A stretch of 5,137 nucleotides of DNA from Candidatus Saccharimonadota bacterium (lineage in GTDB: Bacteria > Patescibacteriota > Saccharimonadia > Saccharimonadales > Saccharimonadaceae), in contig JAQGGV010000053.1 of NCBI GenBank assembly GCA_028289185.1, forward strand, positions 1-5,137, read 5' to 3'. The notes below the pieces were generated by a model. The model was not told the origin of the DNA. It did no database searches and worked only from the letters and a program-made list of their open reading frames with translations. Both the position numbers and the translations under genes were made by a program. Shown piece by piece: positions 1 to 5,137 of this stretch (positions within the stretch are counted from its first letter, which is position 1; the number at the start of each line of letters is the position of its first letter).

Positions 1-19
1 TTAGCATAAGCTTTACAAA

Positions 20-47
20 TTGTCAATAGTCGGAGTATATATATTAT
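20..47 (+). promoter_or_regulatory. Candidate upstream promoter P1 of the trehalase operon
   Basis: A -35-like TTGTCA (20-25, five of six consensus bases) is separated by 16 bases from a -10-like TATTAT (42-47) inside an AT-rich run. A transcript would begin near 53-55. This is 70 bases upstream of the second, better promoter. The spacing is one base short of ideal and the AT-rich run offers other -10 registers, so confidence is modest. The same -35 bases read on the minus strand as TTGACA (26-21), so a divergent promoter may share this site. Confidence 0.35.
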
Positions 48-96
48 CGCTTTGTCATTGCCTTGCACTCCAACAAAATCTAAACTCCTCAAGTCG

Positions 97-125
97 TTGC
101 TAGATGATAGCATAACCTCTATAAT
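97..125 (+). promoter_or_regulatory. Candidate main promoter P2 of the trehalase operon
   Basis: A perfect -10 hexamer TATAAT (120-125) lies 17 bases downstream of TTGCTA (97-102, four of six -35 consensus bases). The predicted transcription start at about 131-134 falls within a few bases of the ATG at 136, so the message would have almost no leader. That fits the absence of any Shine-Dalgarno sequence before 136. The -10 overlaps the in-frame ATG at 124, which therefore could not be the start of a P2 transcript. Confidence 0.55.
98..112. promoter_or_regulatory. Possible operator: short inverted repeat over the P2 -35
   Basis: TGCTA (98-102) and TAGCA (108-112) are exact inverted copies separated by five bases (GATGA). 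The repeat covers the -35 hexamer and the start of the spacer of P2, where a bound repressor would block RNA polymerase. Five-base arms can arise by chance, and no regulator gene is visible in the window, so the operator reading is inference only. Confidence 0.25.
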
Positions 126-135
126 GTACACTAAC

Positions 136-1755
136 ATGGTGAGGAAAATACCAAAAATACCATTAAAAATTCCCCAAGAAGAGGCGATTAAATCGGCGCT
201 TTTGAATACTGCAGGGGCGTTGTTGCTAACCAAGGAAAGTCCTGATGACGCCCTGGGTGAGCTGTTTTCTGCCGTCCAAAAAAGCAAAGTCTATGGGGAT
301 GGCCAGACATTCGTTGATTTGATGCCACGCGAAAAAATGAAGCAAATTCGCAAAGAATACGAAGTAGAGAAGTCTGACCCCAATTTTGACCTAAAGGCAT
401 TTGTCAACGAGCGGTTTTACTCTGTTGATCAGACAGTCAAAGAATACCACAGCGACCCAAATCATACGCCCCGGCAGCACATCAAAGAGCTATGGAAGGT
501 TCTGGAGCGGCGTAACAGACGAGACAAGGGTTCGCTGATTGCGATTCCGTACAAATACGTTGTTCCCGGTGGGCGCTTCACGGCGCAGTACTACTGGGAT
601 ACGTACTTTACGATGTTGGGCCTGGCTGCTGATCATCGATGGGATTTGGTCGATGGTATGATCAAAAACTGTGCCTATTTGATCCGTAAATTTGGATTTA
701 TCCCAAATGGTAACCGCACGTACTTCCTGTCACGGTCGCACCCGCCGTTTTTTAGTCATATGGTCAAACTGGTCGCGAGGCATCAGAACCGAACACTCAC
801 ACTGCTCGAGTACCTGCATTATATGCTGACCGAATACCGATTCTGGATGAAAGGCCGACGAACACTATCGAAACTAGAGGAAACGGCCGCCATGCGTCGG
901 GTAGTACGCATGAATGATGGCTCGATGTTGGCCCGCTATTTTGACAACAAAACGACCCCACGTCCAGAATCACTTCGCGAGGATATCGCAACTGCGGTCG
1001 ATAGCAACCACAACAATTCCGAAAAGTTGTACCTGGACCTGCGCGCCGGTGCCGAGAGCGGTTGGGATTTTAGCAGTCGCTGGTTTACCGACCCCTACGA
1101 CATCAGCACTATTCACACAACTGACATTATCCCGATTGATTTAAACTGCCTGCTGTATCATCACGAACTGACTATCGCCGAAACGTACCAGAGCATGTCG
1201 CTGCCGCTACTTGCGCGCAAATATCTGAAATTAGCGGAACATCGCAAAGCCGCAATTCAGAAGTATATGTGGGACGAGCGCGAGGGGTTCTATATGGACT
1301 ATAATTTCCGTGTTTATCGTCACACTGGGCGGGTCACGATTGCAGGCGCATTTGCGCTGTATTGCAAAATTGCCACCCAGGCCCAGGCGAATACGATGGC
1401 TCAGCGGATAGAAAAAGACTTTTTGAAAGAGGGTGGCCTGGTGACGACGCTTATCGATAGTGGCCAGCAATGGGACTCGCCAAACGGCTGGGCACCGATG
1501 CAATGGATTACGATTCAAGGACTGCGCGAATACGGCCATCATGATCTGGCGGATCGTATAAAAACCGCGTGGGTAAAAACATGTGTCGACCTTTACGAAA
1601 AAGAGGGTAAAATGGTAGAGAAGTACAACGTCGTGCGTCCCGACAAACGTGGCGGGGGCGGAGAGTATGTACTGCAGGATGGCTTTGGTTGGACAAACGG
1701 CGTACTTGCAGCACTACTGGATGAAGATGAAAAACCTAGGGGGGTAAAGAAATGA
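136..1755 (+). CDS. treF: Cytoplasmic alpha,alpha-trehalase, glycoside hydrolase family 37
   Basis: Hydrolyses trehalose to two glucose molecules by an inverting mechanism. At 539 residues from ATG 136 it has normal family length (E. coli TreF 549), and it shows no signal peptide, so it should act in the cytoplasm. Both GH37 signatures are visible: PGGRFTAQYYWDTY (144-157) and QWDSPNGWAP (445-454). By comparison with E. coli Tre37A, the catalytic acid is Asp311 in SGWDFSSRW and the base is Glu495 in MVEKY. The three substrate-binding arginines are Arg147, Arg200 (YFLSR) and Arg276 (PRPES), and Asn191 (PNGNR) and Glu510 (GGGGEY) are also present. One oddity is that the usual Glu of PGGRFxE is Ala150. 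The frame stays open up to a TTG at 52, which would add 28 residues. I prefer 136 because recognisable trehalase sequence starts after it and promoter P2 ends just before it. The next gene overlaps by four bases. The family is certain; the symbol treF rather than treA rests on the missing signal peptide. Confidence 0.95.
   Translation: MVRKIPKIPLKIPQEEAIKSALLNTAGALLLTKESPDDALGELFSAVQKSKVYGDGQTFVDLMPREKMKQIRKEYEVEKSDPNFDLKAFVNERFYSVDQTVKEYHSDPNHTPRQHIKELWKVLERRNRRDKGSLIAIPYKYVVPGGRFTAQYYWDTYFTMLGLAADHRWDLVDGMIKNCAYLIRKFGFIPNGNRTYFLSRSHPPFFSHMVKLVARHQNRTLTLLEYLHYMLTEYRFWMKGRRTLSKLEETAAMRRVVRMNDGSMLARYFDNKTTPRPESLREDIATAVDSNHNNSEKLYLDLRAGAESGWDFSSRWFTDPYDISTIHTTDIIPIDLNCLLYHHELTIAETYQSMSLPLLARKYLKLAEHRKAAIQKYMWDEREGFYMDYNFRVYRHTGRVTIAGAFALYCKIATQAQANTMAQRIEKDFLKEGGLVTTLIDSGQQWDSPNGWAPMQWITIQGLREYGHHDLADRIKTAWVKTCVDLYEKEGKMVEKYNVVRPDKRGGGGEYVLQDGFGWTNGVLAALLDEDEKPRGVKK
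1738..1744 (+). promoter_or_regulatory. Ribosome binding site of the alpha-glucosidase gene
   Basis: The G-rich stretch AGGGGGG lies seven bases before the ATG at 1752 and matches an AGGAGG-type Shine-Dalgarno core except for one A-to-G change. It lies inside the end of the trehalase frame. It is the only convincing Shine-Dalgarno sequence in the window, which fits: this is the only gene start internal to an operon, while the other three starts sit directly behind -10 elements. Confidence 0.6.
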
Positions 1756-3458
1756 CCAGTCAGAAATCATCATGGCGACAAGCAGCGGTGTATCAGATAT
1801 ACCCCTGGTCGTTTAATGAGGATGAGGGCAGACAGCCACAAAAGGGCCACGGCTCAATTAAGGGTATTGCCGAGAAAATCCCCTATTTGCGCGAAGAAGT
1901 CGGTATCGATGCGATTTGGCTCTCCCCTTTCTACCCTTCCCCTATGAAGGATGGCGGCTATGATATTAGTGATCTCAAGGATGTCCATCCAGACCTCGGC
2001 ACGATTGATGATTTTGACGAACTGGTTAGAGTTGCACACCATCACGGCGTAAAACTCATGGCGGACTTCGTGCCAAATCATACGTCTGACCAACACGAAT
2101 GGTTCCAGAAGTCACGTAAGCGTGACGGTTACGAAGATTGGTACATCTGGCACCCGGGGCATGTTGATGAAAACGGTGAGCGGCAAGTGCCCAATAACTG
2201 GGCTTCGGTCTTCTCTATGCCTAACCGTCAGGCGCGTGATCGCGGCGAAATGCCGTGGCTACACCATGATGAGTGGACGCCGCCCGTTTCGCAGTGGGAG
2301 TGGGACGATGAGCGTCAGGAATATTACTTGCATAGCTTTGCCAAGGAGCAGCCAGATTTGAACTGGAGTAACCCCTTTGTCCGCGAAGCCATGAAGGACG
2401 CGATGCGATTCTGGTTGGACCACGGTGTTGATGGTTTCCGCGTGGACGCCGTTAACCACATCGGCAAGAATATGAAACTACCAAACGAGGAAGTAAATAC
2501 CGCATATAACGAGCAGTGGAACGAAAACCCGTACGACCAATTACTACGTTACAATAGTGCCGACTACCCCGAGGCGCTCCATTCGTATATCTGGGAAATG
2601 GCTCAAGTCCTCAAGGACGAAAAGTACGAGGATCGCGATCTGCGCATGGTGCTCGAGGCATATGTGGGCGAGTCGGAACTGCGTGACATGGATGCAATTG
2701 CGCCGGGCGTGGCCAGCACATTCAACTTTGGTCGTTTTTATATCGACTGGAGCGCCAGCCACCAAAAAATTCAAATTGATTATTACTATTCTCGTTTGCA
2801 AAAAACCGCTGTTGGTAACCAGGTGAACGGCAACCATGACAAGACGCGCGTTGCAACCAGGTTAGGTGAGGATTTTGCTCGGACGGCAGCCATCATGAAT
2901 TTATTCCTGCCAGGTATGCGGTTTATTTATAACGGTGAAGAGTTAAACCTGCGCGATGCCAAAATACCGTATGAACGATTACAGGATCCTTATGGTGGGC
3001 GTGACCCAGAGCGTACGCCAATGATCTGGGATACTGACATGCCAAATGGTGGGTTCTCGAATGTAGCTCCAGAGGATTTATGGTTGCCGGTTAACGAAGA
3101 AGACTTAGACCGATCCGTTGCGTCGCAACGCGCACAACCCAAGTCTACCCTGTCGCTATTTCGCGAAGCCCTGAAGTTATGCCACAAACTCGATGCCGTG
3201 CAGCGTGGTTCGTATGTATCCATGCATACCGATAACGATAATGTACTCGCCTATTCACGTCGTACCGATGACGATACTGTCGTGGTGCTGACAAACTTTA
3301 CCCGTGAGACGCAGCACGTCAAAGTCTTTGATACTGATTTTGTGATTGCCGAATCGATTCTATCGAGCAACAATGTTCGTGAGGATTTGGGGCGAGTCGA
3401 TATCCGTTCTGGAATTACGCTCGAACCGGCTGAAGCACTAGTAATCATCCCAGCATAG
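1752..3458 (+). CDS. Alpha-glucosidase, GH13 oligo-1,6-glucosidase/maltase group
   Basis: Retaining GH13 enzyme expected to release glucose from the non-reducing end of maltose, isomaltose or similar short alpha-glucosides in the cytoplasm; no signal peptide is present. The 568 residues match the usual 550-580. The conserved regions occur in order: GIDAIWLSPFYPSP (51-64), DFVPNH (105-110), QPDLNW (200-205), GFRVDAVNH (228-236, nucleophile Asp232), LEAYV (301-305, acid/base Glu302) and GNHD (360-363, transition-state stabiliser Asp363). RDPERTPMIWD (417-427) and the C-terminal beta domain with TNFTRET (514-520) also fit. QPDLN marks the oligo-1,6-glucosidase group. The residue after the nucleophile is Ala233, where alpha-1,6-specific members usually have Val and maltases have Ala or Thr, so alpha-1,4 activity is more likely. 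Trehalose synthase and trehalose-6-phosphate hydrolase are less likely alternatives. The ATGA overlap with the trehalase implies co-transcription and translational coupling. Exact substrate and subfamily cannot be fixed from sequence reading alone. Confidence 0.92.
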   Translation: MTSQKSSWRQAAVYQIYPWSFNEDEGRQPQKGHGSIKGIAEKIPYLREEVGIDAIWLSPFYPSPMKDGGYDISDLKDVHPDLGTIDDFDELVRVAHHHGVKLMADFVPNHTSDQHEWFQKSRKRDGYEDWYIWHPGHVDENGERQVPNNWASVFSMPNRQARDRGEMPWLHHDEWTPPVSQWEWDDERQEYYLHSFAKEQPDLNWSNPFVREAMKDAMRFWLDHGVDGFRVDAVNHIGKNMKLPNEEVNTAYNEQWNENPYDQLLRYNSADYPEALHSYIWEMAQVLKDEKYEDRDLRMVLEAYVGESELRDMDAIAPGVASTFNFGRFYIDWSASHQKIQIDYYYSRLQKTAVGNQVNGNHDKTRVATRLGEDFARTAAIMNLFLPGMRFIYNGEELNLRDAKIPYERLQDPYGGRDPERTPMIWDTDMPNGGFSNVAPEDLWLPVNEEDLDRSVASQRAQPKSTLSLFREALKLCHKLDAVQRGSYVSMHTDNDNVLAYSRRTDDDTVVVLTNFTRETQHVKVFDTDFVIAESILSSNNVREDLGRVDIRSGITLEPAEALVIIPA

Positions 3459-3461
3459 TCT

Positions 3462-3578
3462 GGTCGGTTATTGTTTTTGCACGCCATTAAAAATCCGCTG
3501 GCGTCTCTAAAGATTCCTGAGGTTTACCTCAAGATTCTTTAGGGCGGTACGATGGCGCGCTAAAAATAATGGCCGACC
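3462..3578. repeat. Nested imperfect inverted repeat filling the convergent spacer
   Basis: The left outer arm (3462-3487) and the right outer arm (3552-3578) are imperfect inverted copies. They share GGTCGG/CCGACC at the outside, a TTAT-T-rich/A-rich block in the middle, and GC-n-CGCCAT at the inside. They enclose a separate hairpin at 3507-3542. A competing small hairpin, ACGCCA (3481-3486) with TGGCGT (3499-3504), uses part of the left outer arm. The element spans nearly the whole gap between the alpha-glucosidase stop and the rarA stop. It could be a folded transcript end, a dispersed palindromic repeat, or a decayed small insertion. Nothing in it looks coding. Confidence 0.45.
3507..3542. 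terminator. Hairpin between convergent genes, possible bidirectional terminator
   Basis: Two 17-base arms (3507-3523 and 3526-3542) pair at 15 positions around a two-base centre, with mismatches at the 8th and 11th pairs. The outer end is CTAAAGA/TCTTTAG and the inner end is TGAGGT/ACCTCA. It lies 48 bases after the alpha-glucosidase stop and 60 bases after the rarA stop, where a shared terminator is expected. Against a classical intrinsic terminator, no T-run directly follows the stem on either strand. The nearest T-rich stretches are at 3474-3478 (plus strand) and, on the minus strand, opposite 3489-3493. Confidence 0.4.
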
Positions 3579-3602
3579 CAAGACCATATGATGGAAGCTA
3601 CT

Positions 3603-4781
3603 TCAGTCAACAAACTTTCTACCCTTTAGGTCATCGGGCAGAAATCCTTTTTTGTGCTCAAATCCAGTTTCCCATTTATAGTCCTCGTTATAACCCAGGT
3701 CTTTCATGAGTTTGGTCGGGGCATTGCGCAAATGCAGTGGAACAGGCGAGTCGGGGAATTCCTTGCTGGCTCGCTTGGCGGCTGCCATTGCGTCTGCGAC
3801 TTGGCGTGACTTTTTGCTTTTGGCCAGGGCGATTGCTGCGTGGAACAGTGCGTAGCTTGCTTCGGGCAGACCGATACGCTCGACAGCCTCGAACGCTGCA
3901 ACAGCCAGCGCCAATGCGCCGTTGCCAGCCAACCCGATGTCCTCACTGGCAAAAATAACCATCCGCCTGGCAATGAACTTCGGATCCTCGCCAGCATCAA
4001 GCATTCGCGACAGGTAATAAATCGTGGCGTCGGCATCGCTGCCACGCATGCTTTTGATGAATGCCGAAATGACGTTATAGTGCATCTCACCTTTTTTGTC
4101 GTACCCAGGCACACGTTTTTGAGCGGCGACTTTGACCAGGTCGGGTGTGACCTTCGACTCGTTCATGCCCAGTGCAAGTTCCAGATTGCCAAGTGCCACA
4201 CGGGCGTCGCCACCAGATAATTCTGCGAGGTAATCGATTGCGGCAGGTGTGACATTTTTCGTCTGTTTTAATTCTTTCAAGGCGTGTTTGATGATGTTTA
4301 TAATTTCGTCCTTGGCGAGAGGTTCCAGAACCAGTACGCGACTTCGTGAAAGCAAGGGATTAATAACTTCAAAACTCGGGTTTTCGGTCGTGGCTCCAAT
4401 CAGTGTAATCAGGCCGGATTCAACGTGGGGTAGGAACGCATCTTGCTGGGCTTTGTTGAACCTATGAATTTCGTCAACAAACAGTATCGTCCGCAGTTGC
4501 AAGTTCCAATTCTGGCGGGCGTGCTCCACGACCTTCTCGACATCCTTTTTACCCGATGTCACGGCCGACATTTCGATAAATTCCGCATCAACTCCCTGGG
4601 CCAGAATTCGCGCAAGCGTCGTTTTGCCACTGCCGGGTGGCCCCCAAAGTATCAAACTGACGGGTTCTTTGTTTTTGATAATCTGGCGCAAAATTTCGCC
4701 ATCGCCCAACAAATGAGTCTGTCCAATCACCTCATCCAATGTCTTTGGCCGCATTCGCTCGGCTAACGGTACTCTCTCCAT
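3603..4781 (-). CDS. rarA: Replication-associated recombination protein A, AAA+ ATPase (RarA/MgsA)
   Basis: Clamp-loader-like AAA+ ATPase of the RarA/MgsA/WRNIP1 family, which acts at stalled or gapped replication forks with single-strand binding protein. From the ATG at 4781 it has 392 residues. Visible are the N-terminal MERVPLAERMRPKTLDEVIGQ, Walker A GPPGSGKT (47-54), Walker B ILFVDEIHRF (99-108), sensor 1 GATTENPSF (129-137), the arginine-finger region LLSRSRV (143-149) and sensor 2 GGDARVALGNLE (190-201). The C-terminal tetramerisation domain has ISAFIKSMRGSDADA (238-252), ARRMVIFASEDIG (271-283) and LRNAPTKLMKDLGY (351-364). It stops at LKGRKFVD, about 20-30 residues before typical homologues (E. 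coli 447, B. subtilis about 421 residues). The open frame continues upstream to 5012, but that part is antisense to ddl and unlike RarA. A -10 element ends six bases before the ATG, giving a leaderless message. The gene converges on the alpha-glucosidase and diverges from ddl. Confidence 0.95.
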   Translation of the reverse strand: MERVPLAERMRPKTLDEVIGQTHLLGDGEILRQIIKNKEPVSLILWGPPGSGKTTLARILAQGVDAEFIEMSAVTSGKKDVEKVVEHARQNWNLQLRTILFVDEIHRFNKAQQDAFLPHVESGLITLIGATTENPSFEVINPLLSRSRVLVLEPLAKDEIINIIKHALKELKQTKNVTPAAIDYLAELSGGDARVALGNLELALGMNESKVTPDLVKVAAQKRVPGYDKKGEMHYNVISAFIKSMRGSDADATIYYLSRMLDAGEDPKFIARRMVIFASEDIGLAGNGALALAVAAFEAVERIGLPEASYALFHAAIALAKSKKSRQVADAMAAAKRASKEFPDSPVPLHLRNAPTKLMKDLGYNEDYKWETGFEHKKGFLPDDLKGRKFVD

Positions 4782-4787
4782 GTCTCT

Positions 4788-4793
4788 AGTATA
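4788..4793 (-). promoter_or_regulatory. -10 element of the rarA promoter
   Basis: Read on the minus strand, TATACT (4793-4788) is a five-of-six match to TATAAT and is followed by six bases before the rarA ATG (4781-4779). RNA polymerase would start at or next to the A of the start codon, so the rarA message should be leaderless; there is no Shine-Dalgarno sequence to argue otherwise. No good -35 is found 15-19 bases upstream. That upstream position overlaps the ddl start codon, so strong promoter activity would clash with ddl transcription. Confidence 0.5.
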
Positions 4794-4799
4794 ACTGAG

Positions 4800-4808
4800 T
4801 GATATAAT
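4800..4808 (+). promoter_or_regulatory. Extended -10 element of the ddl promoter
   Basis: TGATATAAT is a perfect extended -10 (TGn plus TATAAT at 4803-4808), and exactly six bases separate it from the ddl ATG at 4815. Transcription should begin at about the A of the ATG, predicting a leaderless message. The -35 position (4780-4785, ATGTCT) matches only three of six bases and lies over the rarA start codon; extended -10 promoters often lack a good -35. The spacing to the ATG is identical to that of rarA on the other strand. Confidence 0.6.
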
Positions 4809-4814
4809 GAATGC

Positions 4815-5137
4815 ATGGACCGTACTGCTGTTTTGGTGCTGCTGGGCGGCGAGTCTTCGGAACACGAAGTCTCGATTTCTTCGGCACGCAATGTGTATGC
4901 CGCAATAGATGACGATAAGTTCGATGTTCACCTCTGTTATATTGATCAACAGGGCAAATGGTGGCTGATTGATGAATTCGGTGCGCATATTGACACCGAG
5001 GATGCGCGGCAACTATTACCAGTTCTGGGTCAGTCGAAATTCATCGTGGAGGGTGACAATACCGATCTGTACATTGATGTTATCCTGCCGATTCTGCATG
5101 GGCGTAATGGCGAGGACGGAATGGTGCAGGGGCTAGC
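4815..5137 (+). CDS. ddl: D-alanine--D-alanine ligase, 5' part, cut by the window end
   Basis: ATP-dependent ligase that joins two D-alanines to make the dipeptide ending the peptidoglycan stem peptide; cytoplasmic. Only the first 107 full codons are present, about a third of a normal Ddl, covering the N-terminal preATP-grasp domain. Visible are the beta-strand and loop VLLGGESSEHEVSISSA (8-24), in which Glu16 aligns with catalytic Glu15 of E. coli DdlB, and the first Ddl signature HGRNGEDGMVQG (95-106). The ATP-grasp core, the second signature and the residue that separates D-Ala from D-lactate specificity lie beyond the edge. The start at 4815 is set by the promoter six bases upstream and by the family's N-terminus beginning immediately. 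An ATG four bases earlier is out of frame. The frame is intact up to the edge, so this is truncation by the window and not a pseudogene. Confidence 0.93.
   Translation, partial: MDRTAVLVLLGGESSEHEVSISSARNVYAAIDDDKFDVHLCYIDQQGKWWLIDEFGAHIDTEDARQLLPVLGQSKFIVEGDNTDLYIDVILPILHGRNGEDGMVQGL

Noticed and set aside
914..1144. Alternative-frame open stretches inside the trehalase and the other large genes.
   Set aside because: They lie wholly within strongly conserved coding regions, show no recognisable motifs and have no start signals, so they are chance shadows.
1752..3458. GH13 enzyme as trehalose synthase (TreS), which would fit next to a trehalase.
   Set aside because: The DFVPNHTSDQHEWF region, the RDPERTPM segment and the C-terminal domain match the alpha-glucosidase group better, and no maltokinase domain or gene is present.
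3459..3602. A small gene or small RNA in the convergent spacer.
   Set aside because: No start codon with an adequate upstream signal and no -10/-35 pair is convincing; self-complementarity explains the sequence better.
4811..4813. ATG four bases before the ddl start as an alternative start codon.
   Set aside because: It is in a different frame from the Ddl sequence; the ATG at 4815 reads directly into the family's N-terminus.
4782..5012. N-terminal extension of the rarA frame by 77 residues up to 5012 on the minus strand.
   Set aside because: It is antisense to the clearly coding ddl start, does not resemble RarA, and RarA homologues begin at about MERVPLAERMRP. The -10 element at 4793-4788 also fits a start at 4781.
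1..5137. Search for CRISPR arrays, insertion sequences, tRNA or rRNA genes, toxin-antitoxin or defence systems.
   Set aside because: Apart from spacers of 33 to 144 bases, the sequence is fully occupied by four housekeeping or metabolic genes; no direct repeat arrays, transposase motifs or tRNA-like folds were seen.

Overview
The window holds three complete genes, the 5' part of a fourth, and short control regions that are unusually legible. All reading frames end on standard stops (TGA, TAG, TGA), and base composition looks close to balanced by eye. The start of the D-alanine ligase at the right edge and the short RarA resemble proteins of Candidate Phyla Radiation bacteria, with Saccharibacteria (TM7) as the best guess. 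That placement rests on remembered family resemblance plus compact, nearly leaderless gene starts, so it is tentative. TGA is clearly used as a stop, which argues against the recoded CPR lineages (Gracilibacteria, Absconditabacteria).

Left half (1-3458, plus strand): a two-gene sugar operon. About 135 bases of control DNA carry two candidate sigma-70-type promoters. They are followed by a cytoplasmic GH37 alpha,alpha-trehalase (136-1755). A GH13 alpha-glucosidase of the oligo-1,6-glucosidase/maltase group (1752-3458) overlaps it by four bases (ATGA) and has its own G-rich ribosome binding site. Together the two enzymes would turn trehalose and short alpha-glucosides into glucose. No transporter, kinase or regulator lies in the window.

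Middle (3459-3602): 144 bases between convergent genes, filled by a nested imperfect inverted repeat that probably folds and may end transcription from both sides.

Right half: rarA/mgsA (4781-3603, minus strand) encodes a clamp-loader-like AAA+ ATPase for stalled replication forks. ddl (from 4815, plus strand) encodes D-Ala-D-Ala ligase for peptidoglycan and is cut by the window end. These two genes are divergent, with only 33 bases between their start codons. Each has a -10 element exactly six bases before its ATG, so both messages are predicted to be leaderless and their promoters physically overlap.

I see no mobile element, CRISPR array, RNA gene or defence system. The most notable features are regulatory: leaderless overlapping divergent promoters, a folded convergent spacer, and a possible operator on the trehalase promoter. 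At protein level, the trehalase signature has an unusual Glu-to-Ala change and RarA has a shortened C-terminus.
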